Notes: generated from the letters alone by a model not told the origin. A stretch of DNA of 64,000 nucleotides from Salsuginibacillus kocurii DSM 18087 (GCF_000377705.1 NZ_KB898625.1:124001-188000); one strand, 5' to 3'; numbered from the stretch's first letter, positions 19,546 through 28,700 are shown. Numbers and translations are program-made.

Positions 19546-21177
19546 TTAACAGTTGATATCTTCCATTTGCTCAGTTAATTTCATGTTTTCATCATAGTCC
19601 ACCTGACAATCAATCAAGACAGGTTTGTTCATAGTTACTGCTTTTTTCAACATCGGTTTTAACTCTTCGCTTGATGGTACTTCCATTGCTTCGAAGCCAT
19701 ATGACTTTGCCAGTTGAATGAAATCCGGATTGCCAAATTTAATATGAGAATAGCGATTAAAATGTTTAAGCTGATGCCATTCGATCAACCCGTAGCCGTC
19801 ATCCCGCCATAAGAGGATAACAATCGGCAAGTTAAAACGGACGGCCACTTCCATCTCGGCACTTGTCATTTGAAAGGCACCGTCACCGCAAACGGCAACG
19901 ACAGCCCGGTCCGGATAGATCATTTTAGCAGCAACCGCGCCAGGGACAGCAATTCCCATTGAAGCCAAGCCATTCGAGATCAGGCAAGTGTTCGGCTTTG
20001 TCGTGTGAAACATGCGTGACATCCACATTTTGTGAGCTCCAACATCTGAGAGCACAATCGCATCATCATCCAATACTGTGCGTAAATCAGCGATAATTTT
20101 TTGCGGCTTGATCGGAAAACCATCGTCTTCTTTAAACGAATCCAATTCATTAAGTGCATTCGTGCGCACGTGACTCACCCAGTCATTATTTCGTTCTGTG
20201 GGCGATACTGCTGCGTTTAATTTGGCAAGGTTTTCTTTAATGTCTCCGACTACTTGAACCGTGGCAGGATAATTTGCATCGGTTTCCGCTTCGGTCGAGT
20301 CAATGTGCAAAATCGGACACTGACCTTCTGGATTCCAATTTTGGGGGGGGTATTCAGCGATATCAAAACCGACTGCCAGAATTAAATCCGCCTTGTCAAA
20401 GCCGCAGGTTATATAATCTTTTCCGCCTAAACCAGCCGTAAGCAGGCTATGCTCGTCTTCCCATGAGACCGCGCCCTTCCCCATAAACGAATGCACGACT
20501 GGAATATCTGTTTTTTCGACAAACGTACGCAAGCTGTCGGCTGCTTCCTGCCTAGTCACACCATTGCCGGCCAAAATCAGGGGGTGGCGGGCATTGTTGA
20601 TACGCTCAACCGCCGATTGGATAGCAGCATCAGCAGCTACAGGCAGTTGCTCGTCCACAACAGGTAGAGGCTCTGCCTTCACTTCCATCCCGGCCAAATC
20701 CTCCGGAAGATCAATGTGCGTCGCTCCTTTTTTCGCTTTTGTTGCTATTCGCACCGCTTTACGCACCACTTCCGGAACCGTCTCGCCTGTTTTAATTTGT
20801 GCATTCCATTTCGTCACCGGTTTATACATCGCTACCAGATCATAATACTGATGCGAAATTTTATGCTGCCGGGCTAAACTCGCTTGGCCCGTAATCGCAA
20901 TCACCGGACTCAAATCCATATTCGCATTCGCCACCCCGGTAACCATATTGGTCGCCCCTGGTCCTAACGTCGCCAGGCAGGCTGCCGGCTTTCCCGTTAA
21001 GCGTCCATATGTTCCTGCCATAAACGCCGCTCCCGTTTCATGCCGCGTTACAATAAACTCAATCGACGAATCAAGCAGCGCATCCATTAGGTCGATGTTC
21101 TCCTCGCCCGGAACACCAAACATATATTCCACACCTTCATGCTCAAGACATTTAATAAGTAACTCAGCCACCTTCAT
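19546..21177 (-). CDS. alsS: AlsS-like ThDP-dependent acetolactate synthase
   Basis: The protein has 543 residues, typical of catabolic acetolactate synthases without an FAD requirement. The conserved ThDP-activating Glu is in TRHETGAAFMAG; the ThDP/Mg site is GDGAFQMTSAEMEVAVRFNLP followed by DDGYG. It would join two pyruvate to acetolactate plus CO2. The ATG at 21177 (MKVAELL) is preferred over an open extension to 21246 that reads into an intergenic repeat leader. Unlike the Bacillus als operon there is no alsD decarboxylase or alsR; an aldehyde dehydrogenase gene follows instead, so another two-carbon transfer reaction remains possible. Confidence 0.85.
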   Translation of the reverse strand: MKVAELLIKCLEHEGVEYMFGVPGEENIDLMDALLDSSIEFIVTRHETGAAFMAGTYGRLTGKPAACLATLGPGATNMVTGVANANMDLSPVIAITGQASLARQHKISHQYYDLVAMYKPVTKWNAQIKTGETVPEVVRKAVRIATKAKKGATHIDLPEDLAGMEVKAEPLPVVDEQLPVAADAAIQSAVERINNARHPLILAGNGVTRQEAADSLRTFVEKTDIPVVHSFMGKGAVSWEDEHSLLTAGLGGKDYITCGFDKADLILAVGFDIAEYPPQNWNPEGQCPILHIDSTEAETDANYPATVQVVGDIKENLAKLNAAVSPTERNNDWVSHVRTNALNELDSFKEDDGFPIKPQKIIADLRTVLDDDAIVLSDVGAHKMWMSRMFHTTKPNTCLISNGLASMGIAVPGAVAAKMIYPDRAVVAVCGDGAFQMTSAEMEVAVRFNLPIVILLWRDDGYGLIEWHQLKHFNRYSHIKFGNPDFIQLAKSYGFEAMEVPSSEELKPMLKKAVTMNKPVLIDCQVDYDENMKLTEQMEDINC

Positions 21178-21310
21178 GCACAACACCCTTTGTAAGTAAA
21201 ATTTCCAGCTATCCCTATTTTCTGTAACAACTTTATTTTTAAACAACCTTTGTAAAAAAAGTTGGCTGGCGGGAGAGTGGAAGGGGAAACGAAAGCGAGA
21301 GGAAAGAGCG

Positions 21311-21415
21311 TTGCGTAATGATGTGACTTCATTGCGCAGTGGCTATTCTGTCTTGCGTAGTCGCTCCTCCTTGGTGCCCAGTCACTCTCCTTCCTGGCAC
21401 AGTCACTCCTTCTGT
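21311..21415. repeat. 21-nt phased array A (five units)
   Basis: A TTGCGCAGT-like core recurs at 21311, 21332, 21353, 21374 and 21395, exactly 21 bases apart, with a very weak sixth at 21416. Bases between the cores differ, so this is not a simple tandem duplication. On the minus strand the array reads as seven-residue repeats (SDCARKE, SDWAPRR, SDYARQN), which I regard as a by-product. It lies between the divergent alsS and membrane-protein genes. Confidence 0.75.
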
Positions 21416-21510
21416 TCGTGAATATCCCCCACACTCTAGCCGTCCCCTCCGCCCTTGCTTATCTGCTATAATTTAACCCGAACCAAACAAATGATGCAGA
21501 GGAGATTTCC

Positions 21511-22170
21511 ATGCCACAAACGCTTGAACTCGGACCTTTACTCATACATACAGACTGGATAATTGCGGCCGTCTCTGCTGTCCTCGCTTATTTCATCTTC
21601 TTCTTTCACTTTTTCAGCTCTGAGCGGAAAACGTACGGACCGGTCGTCTCCACCGGCCTACTCGCATTTTTTGTCATTTTTCAATTCAGCACGCTTCTCA
21701 TGCACCCGACCGCTGCCTTCCGCGATCCGCTCGCCATGATTGCCTTTCCTGGCGGCGCTGCAGAATGGATCCTAAGCGGCATAATCATTATCAGTATCAT
21801 CTTTTTTCAGGGGAGAAAACATGGCTTTTCGATTCAAACTGGATTAGTGCGTTTGGCGGGCTGTTATATGCTCACCACCTTTTTCTATTTATTTTTCAGC
21901 CGAGTCGTCGGCTTTGAAGACCAGGTTGGCAGTGTGATTTATATGACGGTGCATGTTCTCGCGTTTTGGGGTTTGGTCTATTTACGCTCCCTCTCGAAGC
22001 TCACGACGGTAGTGTTCTTTTATGGAATCGCAAGCGGCGTGTTGCACCTTTATTATCCAATCGAAACGTATTTCGTTTTTTTGCCTGCTTCATTCTTTTT
22101 CGTAATAGCTGGCCTCAGCTTGATTGGGCTGGTGACAGCATTTTTATATGAAAGGAAGCGTTCACGATGA
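21511..22170 (+). CDS. Polytopic membrane protein paired with a thioredoxin-like protein
   Basis: The protein has 219 residues and about seven hydrophobic helices with short polar loops. It has no signal peptide and no cysteine pair of the CcdA type. The layout (early HTDW, an R-rich cytoplasmic loop FQGRKHGFSIQTGLVRLAG) is reminiscent of Lgt-like membrane proteins found beside thioredoxin-like genes in bacilli, but the match is weak. Its stop codon overlaps the start of the downstream thioredoxin-like gene, so they are translationally coupled and probably act together at the membrane. Confidence 0.65.
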   Translation: MPQTLELGPLLIHTDWIIAAVSAVLAYFIFFFHFFSSERKTYGPVVSTGLLAFFVIFQFSTLLMHPTAAFRDPLAMIAFPGGAAEWILSGIIIISIIFFQGRKHGFSIQTGLVRLAGCYMLTTFFYLFFSRVVGFEDQVGSVIYMTVHVLAFWGLVYLRSLSKLTTVVFFYGIASGVLHLYYPIETYFVFLPASFFFVIAGLSLIGLVTAFLYERKRSR

Positions 22171-22727
22171 TGATGCGAACTGTTCTCATAGGTCTTGTTT
22201 TAGCTGCCATGCTTGGCTGGACGTTATTTGATACCTTTTTCACAAGTGAAGAGGCCCCTGCAGATGAAGATTTTGATATTCAAGAAGATACCGAATCAGG
22301 CTCAGGGGCAGGAGGGGCATTAGAAGAAGGAGACCCGGCTCCAGACTTTACGCTGGAAACGCTCACTGGTGAGACCGTGTCATTGTCTGATTATGAAGGG
22401 AGGCCGGTTTTTTTAAACTTCTGGGCTACCTGGTGTCCGCCTTGCCGTGCAGAAATGCCGGATATGGAGCGATTTTACGAAGCGTATGACATGGAGATCC
22501 TCGCGGTGAATCTACGGGAAAACGCTGAGGAAGTGCAATCTTTTGTGGAGGAGCTGGGGCTGACCTTTCCAATACTTATGGATGAAAACGTTGAGGTAGC
22601 GGATGCGTATAACGTGCAGCCGATCCCTACATCGTATTTTATCGATTCAGATGGAATCATCCGGCATATGAGTATCGGCCCGATGAACAAAGAAATGATG
22701 GTGAACGAATACCAGCAACTAGACTAA
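22167..22727 (+). CDS. Membrane-anchored thioredoxin-like protein (ResA/TlpA type)
   Basis: The protein has 186 residues. An uncleaved N-terminal helix anchors it, followed by an acidic linker and a TlpA/ResA-like thioredoxin fold with active site WCPPC (in FWATWCPPCRAEMP) and the cis-Pro turn in VQPIPTSYFID. It should be an extracytoplasmic thiol-disulfide oxidoreductase, as used in cytochrome c maturation (ResA) or spore/envelope redox (StoA). The electron donor may be the coupled membrane protein, or CcdA elsewhere. Any of the first three Met codons could be the start. Confidence 0.88.
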   Translation: MMMRTVLIGLVLAAMLGWTLFDTFFTSEEAPADEDFDIQEDTESGSGAGGALEEGDPAPDFTLETLTGETVSLSDYEGRPVFLNFWATWCPPCRAEMPDMERFYEAYDMEILAVNLRENAEEVQSFVEELGLTFPILMDENVEVADAYNVQPIPTSYFIDSDGIIRHMSIGPMNKEMMVNEYQQLD

Positions 22728-22950
22728 CGGGGAGCCCACCGTTGCTTATGGCCATCTGTTCCGCTCTTTCCTCAAATTCCCTACCTTTAAGCAGATTTTG
22801 CAGCGAGTAGCTGAACACATGTCCGTTAGAAATTCAAAAGTCGCTTTTTTTGGTTGTGTCAATAAGTTTGTGTAAAAAATCAGGGACTTCGGTTAATTGT
22901 TCATAAATGGTATGCTAAGATCCATTTTCCACGTTTGTTATTATGCCACC

Positions 22951-23071
22951 GCAACGGAAATCGACTCGCTTTCCACGGGCAACGCTTCAGCCTCCTCGTG
23001 AGCGTAAACCGCTCCCTGCGGGGTCTTCAGACTGTTGCTTTTCCCGTAGGAGTCTCGTCTGTTTCCGTTGC
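22951..23071. repeat. MITE-like repeat with 10-bp perfect terminal inverted repeats, inside the IS remnant
   Basis: A 121-bp unit is bounded by GCAACGGAAA (22951-22960) and TTTCCGTTGC (23062-23071). The interior holds GAGGAGGCTGAAGCG- and GTCTTCAGACTG-type segments that recall a repeat family dispersed in bacilli genomes. A degenerate relative lies at about 42503-42614. It has no coding capacity. It lies between the decayed end of the transposase and the left IS end, so it inserted into the element. Confidence 0.6.
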
Positions 23072-23159
23072 TTAGCTGTGTTCTTTTCCCAGGGTCTTTT
23101 GCGCAATGTGCGATAGATTCTATAAAGAGGAACGAATCATTCCTCCGTGGTGACCTACC

Positions 23160-24028
23160 TTTCCATAGCGTTCCCAAAACAACTGTTGAAGGTGGTCTTT
23201 TTGTTAGCCAAATCCGTCGGAGACCTTCGTTTGGTTTTGATTAAAACGAATACACTGGAGATAGATCATTTTTCAGCTGCCTGTTCCGTTGGGAACGAGG
23301 TGGCTTTTTTTGTGCGTCCCTTCAGTTTACTCATGAAACATTCAATCATATTCGTGGTGGGAATACTTCGGTGAAGAGTGGCCGGATAGGTATAGAACGT
23401 TAACAGCAGAGGGAGTTCCTCTTCCCAAGAAGAGGCTACTTTTGGGTATGTTTTTTCCCATCTCTCTTTAAATGCCTCGAATTGTTCATAGGCTTGATCC
23501 CGGGTGCTGCTATGATAAATCGCTTTTAGATCGGTCATAACGTCTTCTCGGTGTTTGACCCGCACAGCTGACTGCTTGTTCCGCATTTTATGAACGATAC
23601 ACCGCTGGACATCTGCCTTAGGAAAGACCCGTTTAAATGCCGTTTCTAGCCCGGACAATCCGTCAAACACACCTAGAAGTACTTCTTCAACGCCTCGTTT
23701 ACGTAAGTCACGTAACCGACCTTTCCAACCCGTTGCGCTTTCCTGTCCCCCCGAGCCATTCTTCATATCGCTTATACGGTTTAAATACCTTTGTTTGATA
23801 GTTGTTGTGGCGATCTCTAGGCACCTTTAATTTTGAAATGCGCCCGTATTTGGTATCTAAGGTGCGTTCGTAATAACCGTTTTTTTGATAGGGTAATTCA
23901 GGATGTTCGGTTTCAAAAGAGTGGTTCCGTTCTTCGTTCATAAGCAGTTCCAATTTTTCTTTAACAAATTGTTTCACCATATTGTCGATTTGATCTTCTA
24001 TGGATGTATGTCCTATACTAGATCCCAT
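23160..24028 (-). pseudogene. IS256-family transposase, internally deleted and frameshifted
   Basis: The N-terminal part (24028 to about 23757; AAGGAGG site; GYYERTLDTKYGRISKLKVPR) joins directly to the later catalytic part (SATGWKGRLRDLRKRGVEE, FDGLSGLETAFKRVFPKADV, CIVHKMRN). About 110 codons that normally lie between are missing, including the first catalytic Asp, and the junction also changes frame. Near 23266 an A-run frameshift breaks the C-terminus (AAEK / IYLQCIRFNQNQTK), and a stop codon follows. Intact IS256 transposases have about 390-400 residues. Confidence 0.88.
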
Positions 24029-24203
24029 AGGTAGGGTCCTCCTTTTTGGTTGGTTATTGGGCTTAACACACCGAAGGTACCCTACCTTTTTTGTCTTTCA
24101 AGGTTTACACAAACTATTGTACGTTACCGTTTTTTTGCTAAATTGCAGAATGTAATGGTCGCTAGAAAACAACCATAAGAGGCAAGCCATCATAATGAGA
24201 AAC

Positions 24204-24233
24204 CAGCCGGGCCAACTCCAGCTGGCCCGGCTG
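24204..24233. terminator. Stem-loop between the IS remnant and aconitase gene
   Basis: An 11-bp stem (CAGCCGGGCCA / TGGCCCGGCTG) lies directly after the aconitase stop codon and carries a T-run on the plus-strand side. It is the likely terminator of the aconitase transcript, though the U-tract in that direction is poor. Confidence 0.65.
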
Positions 24234-24238
24234 ATTTT

Positions 24239-26197
24239 TTAACGAGATTTGCTTTCTTGTCGTTCTTTGATCCAGTTAATCAAGCCGCCTTGTTGCAGAA
24301 TTTCGACTTGTCGGTCGGACAAGGCGTGTTCTAAATAGATCTCGTTGTCTTTTCCTTTAATGTGAGCGGGGACTCTTTTATCTTCTTTAATGGCTTCATT
24401 AATGTCATGCAGGTGGAGGGCATCACCAATCTCAAGCTTGTCGTAATCTTCTTCATGGGTAAAGGTCAGTGGCAGGACGCCGAAGTTAACGAGGTTTTGC
24501 CAATGGATGCGGGCAAAGTCTTTCACGATGACGACGCGAAGGCCGAGATACCTAGGCGCCAGGGCTGCGTGTTCCCGGCTGGATCCTTGGCCGTAGTTGT
24601 ACCCTCCTATGATCGCATGCCCTTTGGAAAACTCTAATTCTTTCGTCCGCTCATAATACGTGTCGTCTAGCATTTCGAACGAGAATTTGCTAATTTCCGG
24701 CAAATTGCTGCGGAATGGCAATACACGTGAACCGCCGGCTAAAATATCATCGGTCGAGACGTTATCTCCGAGTTTCAAAATCACGGGTACTTCAATATGA
24801 TCTGGAAGCGGCTCCATATCTGGGAGAGCGACAATATTGGGGCCGCGCTGAAGCTCCACTTTCTTAGCCTCTTCCGGCGGCAGCGGTTCTTCTAATAGTT
24901 TAAAGTCAATGGTTGGCTCATCTGGGTCACTCACTTGCGGACAGTCCATTTCCAAGCTGCGTGGGTCAGTAATCATCCCTGTTAATGCTGAAGCAGCTGC
25001 TGTCTCTGGGCTGCATAAAAAAACACTGTCTTCTTTTGTGCCGGAACGACCCGGGAAGTTACGCGGGGTGGTTCGTAAACTGTTTCTTCCGGTGGCGGGG
25101 GCCTGTCCCATGCCAATACAGCCATTACAGCCGGCCTGATGCAGGCGCGCACCCGCTGACAAAAGGCTCGCAATATGACCGTCGGCTACCAAATCAGACA
25201 ACATTTGTCGGGACGTTGGATTAATGTCAAAAGATAAACCGGAAGCGACGGACTTTCCTTTCACGATATCTGCAACGACGGCAAAGTCCCGGTAGCCCGG
25301 ATTAGCTGAGGAGCCGATATAAGATTGATAGATCGGTTCACCGGCTACCTCCTGCACTGGCACTACGTTACCAGGGCTGGACGGCTTCGCAATCATTGGC
25401 TCTAGCTCAGATAAGTTAATTTCGTCGTCAATATCGTAGGTGGCTTCATCATCAGCTACAATTTCTTGCCAGTCTTCTTCTCGTTGCTGGCTTTTTAGGA
25501 AACGTTTCACTTCTCCATCCGATGGAAAGACAGTAGCAGTTGCCCCTAGCTCTGCGCCCATATTGGCAATAACGTGGCGGTCCATTGCGCTCAAGCTCTC
25601 TAAGCCAGGTCCGTAATATTCCATGATGGTGCCTACCCCGCCTTTTACATCATGACGGCGCAACAGTTCTAAAATAACATCTTTAGCACTTACCCAATCC
25701 GGTAAAGAACCCGAGAGCCGTATTCCCCACACTTTCGGCATTTTCACATAAAACGGTTCGCCTGCGATGGCCTGGGCCACGTCAATTCCTCCGGCCCCCA
25801 TCGCAATCATACCCATACATCCATTCGCACACGTATGGCTGTCGGAGCCTAGCAGTGTGCGACCCGGCCTTGCTAAGCGCTGCATATGAACGGGATGACT
25901 GACGCCATTTCCTGGACTGCTGTAATATAAACCGAATTTCTTGGCTGCACTTTCTAAAAATAAATGATCGTCCGGGTTTCTGTTGTCAGCTTGTATCATA
26001 TTATGGTCTACATACTGCGCGGACGCCTCCGTTTTCGCTCGTTCTACGCCCATTGCTTCTAATTCAAGCATGACCATTGTCCCGGTGGCATCCTGTGTTA
26101 ATGTCTGGTCAATCGTAAGCCCTATTTCTTCGCCTGGCGTCATTTCTCCTGAGACGTAATGCTCCTTCAATATTTTTTGGGTCACATTTAAACTCAT
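24239..26197 (-). CDS. Aconitate hydratase, Aquifex-type (putative monofunctional family)
   Basis: The protein has 652 residues, clearly shorter than CitB/AcnA (about 900), matching the Aquifex-type aconitase family. It interconverts citrate and isocitrate via an Fe4S4 cluster. Cluster ligands are seen in GSDSHTCANG and in GCNGCIGMGQAPA; active-site arginine/serine motifs in NFPGRSGTKEDSVFLCSPE and NYGQGSSREHAALAPR. The swivel domain lies at the C-terminus. It is monocistronic and may be an accessory TCA enzyme beside a citB elsewhere, or act on a related hydroxy-acid. Confidence 0.88.
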   Translation of the reverse strand: MSLNVTQKILKEHYVSGEMTPGEEIGLTIDQTLTQDATGTMVMLELEAMGVERAKTEASAQYVDHNMIQADNRNPDDHLFLESAAKKFGLYYSSPGNGVSHPVHMQRLARPGRTLLGSDSHTCANGCMGMIAMGAGGIDVAQAIAGEPFYVKMPKVWGIRLSGSLPDWVSAKDVILELLRRHDVKGGVGTIMEYYGPGLESLSAMDRHVIANMGAELGATATVFPSDGEVKRFLKSQQREEDWQEIVADDEATYDIDDEINLSELEPMIAKPSSPGNVVPVQEVAGEPIYQSYIGSSANPGYRDFAVVADIVKGKSVASGLSFDINPTSRQMLSDLVADGHIASLLSAGARLHQAGCNGCIGMGQAPATGRNSLRTTPRNFPGRSGTKEDSVFLCSPETAAASALTGMITDPRSLEMDCPQVSDPDEPTIDFKLLEEPLPPEEAKKVELQRGPNIVALPDMEPLPDHIEVPVILKLGDNVSTDDILAGGSRVLPFRSNLPEISKFSFEMLDDTYYERTKELEFSKGHAIIGGYNYGQGSSREHAALAPRYLGLRVVIVKDFARIHWQNLVNFGVLPLTFTHEEDYDKLEIGDALHLHDINEAIKEDKRVPAHIKGKDNEIYLEHALSDRQVEILQQGGLINWIKERQESKSR

Positions 26198-26501
26198 TCT
26201 TATTCCCCCATTTTTAAGTTATAACGTGTCCAGGGTACTACCGTCCTTCCTACTTATATTCCTTTTTTCCTGCTTGCCGAAACCTTGCTTGCCCGCTCAC
26301 CTAACCAAAGTCTCAATAAGGAGCGGCTAAGGTTTATCTCTTCTTTACAGGTGGAATTTCACTACTAACTAAACTAGCCAAGCCTAGGTTCATCGTTATA
26401 CTTTTGGATTACGGGATTCACAGAGCTTTTCTTTTCTGGACTGGCTCTGTTTAAGATAAATTGAACTCTTGAATTAGATTTGATGAAAGGAGAGTGAAAG
26501 A
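26198..26501. other. Gene-free stretch between aconitase and DUF2512 genes
   Basis: Divergent promoter space of about 300 bases. A short leader with an AAAGGAGAG ribosome site for the DUF2512 gene is visible at the 3' end. I see no structured RNA or repeat. Confidence 0.5.
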
Positions 26502-26882
26502 ATGGATCATGTAAAAGCAATCGGAACGAAGTTTGCTATGATCACAGTTGTTTTGTTCTTAGTCCTCGGATTTACAGGTGTGCCTTTCGGAGACTTCTTA
26601 ATGACAGGGATACTACTAACAGTGATTGCTTACCTTATTGGCGATTTATGGTTATTGCCATCATTCGGAAACTGGACAGCTACGCTCGCAGATTTTGGTC
26701 TAAGCTTTGCAGGAATATGGATTATAGGTACTTTCCTTTTCCCTGCTATCAACTTGCCTTTTGCCGCATTTATTGCTTCAGTTTTAATTGCAGTCGGCGA
26801 GTGGTTCTTCCACAAATATATGATGAATACCTTGCACAACAACAATCGACGAAATTATAACCACCTGCCCCAGCGTGCTTAA
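26502..26882 (+). CDS. DUF2512 (YndM-like) membrane protein
   Basis: The protein has 126 residues with four hydrophobic helices; the pattern AIGTKFAMITVVLFLVLG, then LPSFGNWTATLADFGLSF and a C-terminal HKYMMN with basic tail matches the YndM family of spore-forming bacilli. These are small membrane proteins of unknown function, often expressed in sporulation. A strong GGAGAG site precedes the ATG. Monocistronic. Confidence 0.8.
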   Translation: MDHVKAIGTKFAMITVVLFLVLGFTGVPFGDFLMTGILLTVIAYLIGDLWLLPSFGNWTATLADFGLSFAGIWIIGTFLFPAINLPFAAFIASVLIAVGEWFFHKYMMNTLHNNNRRNYNHLPQRA

Positions 26883-26947
26883 TCCCACAGCAATAGCGGC
26901 AAATTAAATAGTTTTACTATAGACTTCAGGGAGCTGCTTCAAAAAAG

Positions 26948-26999
26948 TGTGCTTACGATAATGAGGAATTGCGAGCAATTCCTCATTATCGTAAGCACA
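26948..26999. other. Perfect 23-bp inverted repeat with six-base loop
   Basis: TGTGCTTACGATAATGAGG- (arm 26948-26970) pairs perfectly with 26977-26999 around loop GCGAGC. A-runs flank it on the left. It is longer than an ordinary terminator. It sits about 65 bases after the DUF2512 stop codon and may end that transcript; a small palindromic mobile repeat is also possible. Confidence 0.6.
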
Positions 27000-27135
27000 A
27001 AATTAATAATCTTTGTAATTAAAAATAAGAATAGCTACAGTTCCTAAAAGTAAAAATGATTTATACCTGTTTTGAACTTGAAAAAAAAACAAAACGAGAG
27101 CAACCGGCTACATCCTAAAATGTGAATATATAAAT

Positions 27136-27163
27136 TAAAAGCAGAGCATAAACTCTGCTTTTA
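27136..27163. terminator. Stem-loop terminator between the DUF2512 gene and lipoprotein gene
   Basis: An 11-bp stem (TAAAAGCAGAG / CTCTGCTTTTA) with A/T-rich flanks can act in either direction. The rest of 26883-27276 holds only AT-rich sequence and the long palindrome listed above. Confidence 0.65.
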
Positions 27164-27276
27164 CATTCCTACTTTGGCTAAGGCGTTGTGAAAATATGTT
27201 ATGGAAACATTTTATAAACGCTTAATTGAATCAGTTACGAGAAATTCATTTTTCTGTTGATAAATAAGCCTTATAT

Positions 27277-28512
27277 TTACTTTTTTTCTAATACCTCTAT
27301 TTTATGAGCGTAGATAGATGGTGGATTTCCTGGGTCGAAGTTTCCCTCGTAAGTAATATCTACAGTATTACCTTCTTCCAGCTTGTCCAATCCTATTTCT
27401 TCCTCGGTCTCATCGAACACAACGAGGTCTTGTTCTTGTCCAGTCAGGTTGTACGTCGAGGTATTACTTGGGCGATATTCATCTTCTGGAATGGAAATAG
27501 TAATGTCGGAGCCTATCTGTTCTATTGTTGCTTGAAACGTTGGCTTATCTATTTTTTTAATTTCATGGACAAATATCCCGGGTGGATCACTCTCTTCCAT
27601 GCCTCTATCATAAGTAACGTCTACGATATCCGCGTTTTGAAGGTCATTCAATCCGACTTCCTGTTGATTCTCATCGAGTACAAGGGGCTTATCCTCAGGA
27701 CTATGATCTACGATGCGATACAAAGATTGTTCTTCAGAGGGGCGAAATTCCCCGTCGAGGATTTCTATATGCGGACTGGATGACTCTACATCGACCATCC
27801 GTGCTTGAAACGTAGGATCATCTAGTATATCTATTCTGTCGGTCATAATGGTCGTAGGATCTTCTTGCTCTACAGTACCGCCATAAGGAAAGGTGATCTG
27901 AAGGCCTTTTCTCACTTCTGAAGAAGTATCCTCCCCGCTTTCATCTAGAATGGGCAGCATTTCATTCGAATCCGAGGAAACGACTTGATAGGCCGTAGTG
28001 TCTGCTTCTGGGCGAAAATTACCGGAAAAAGTTTCTATCCTAATAGGATGTTCAACACTGTCTATTCTGCCCTCCACCATCGGTGCGTCAATCACGATTA
28101 CCTCACTTACACCAATCCTGGGTTGATCATCCTGTTCAAACGTTCCATCATAGGTCACTTCTACAAAAGTACCTTCATCTAGTTTTTCTTTCAGGGGAGC
28201 GTCCTCGCTCTCATCAAGCATAAGCTGGTAGGTAGATATAGAAGAGGAGGGACGGTACTCGCCGTCGAGTACATTAATCAAGATATCATCTTCTGCTTGC
28301 TTAACGCTTGCCTGAAATGTCTGATTGGTACTGGCGTGATTACTTTTCCCTGGCTTATCTGAAGCTGCTTCGGTGACGTTTCCTGAGTCCGTGTTCGAAT
28401 TGATATTAGAGTTTTTGGTATTTGCTTCATTTGGAGAGTTGGCATCTTCTGACTGGTCATTACATCCTGCTATTATAATCAGAAATAGGGTGAGCGAAAA
28501 TAATAGTTTCAT
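27277..28512 (-). CDS. Lipoprotein with four tandem beta-barrel-like repeats
   Basis: The protein has 411 residues: signal peptide and lipobox IIAGC, an Asn/Ser/Asp-rich linker (about 20-65), then four divergent repeats of about 80-90 residues. Each starts with a TFQAxI/V-like strand and contains an E/DYRPS or FRPE signature (DGEYRPSSS, SGNFRPEAD, DGEFRPSEE, EDEYRPSNT), a D-E-x-x-E-x-G turn and a closing VDVTYDG...PPxI-like strand. This suggests serial OB-like or DUF3221-like modules exposed outside the membrane. No enzyme motif is seen. It may bind a ligand or envelope polymer. Function unknown. Confidence 0.7.
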   Translation of the reverse strand: MKLLFSLTLFLIIIAGCNDQSEDANSPNEANTKNSNINSNTDSGNVTEAASDKPGKSNHASTNQTFQASVKQAEDDILINVLDGEYRPSSSISTYQLMLDESEDAPLKEKLDEGTFVEVTYDGTFEQDDQPRIGVSEVIVIDAPMVEGRIDSVEHPIRIETFSGNFRPEADTTAYQVVSSDSNEMLPILDESGEDTSSEVRKGLQITFPYGGTVEQEDPTTIMTDRIDILDDPTFQARMVDVESSSPHIEILDGEFRPSEEQSLYRIVDHSPEDKPLVLDENQQEVGLNDLQNADIVDVTYDRGMEESDPPGIFVHEIKKIDKPTFQATIEQIGSDITISIPEDEYRPSNTSTYNLTGQEQDLVVFDETEEEIGLDKLEEGNTVDITYEGNFDPGNPPSIYAHKIEVLEKK

Positions 28513-28700
28513 TATATCGGATCCTTTCTATAGAAAATTAATGTAAAAGCATTCACTGGAATAGTCGAAAAAAAGGATGTTTGTGTTACATAAAAAACTA
28601 TTTCTACAAGTATATAATTGAGATTTTAAAAGTGGCTACTTTCTGTGCATTTGAAAATTATTAAATTAGTATATTCAATTCCTAATTTAGTCCTAATTTA

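Larger units (their letters stand above)
22864..24116 (-). mobile_element. Decayed IS256-family insertion sequence
   Basis: The element is bounded by inverted copies of AGTTTGTGTAAA (22864-22875 on the plus strand; complement near 24103-24114). It contains a transposase broken into parts and a nested repeat at 22951-23071. The adjoining bases at both ends (CAATA) are similar but out of register by one base, and no clear target duplication was found. It cannot transpose on its own. Confidence 0.7.

Noticed and set aside
27304-27783. 159-residue plus-strand frame inside the lipoprotein gene
   Set aside because: It is the antisense shadow of the four-repeat lipoprotein, which has a signal peptide and clear internal repeats.
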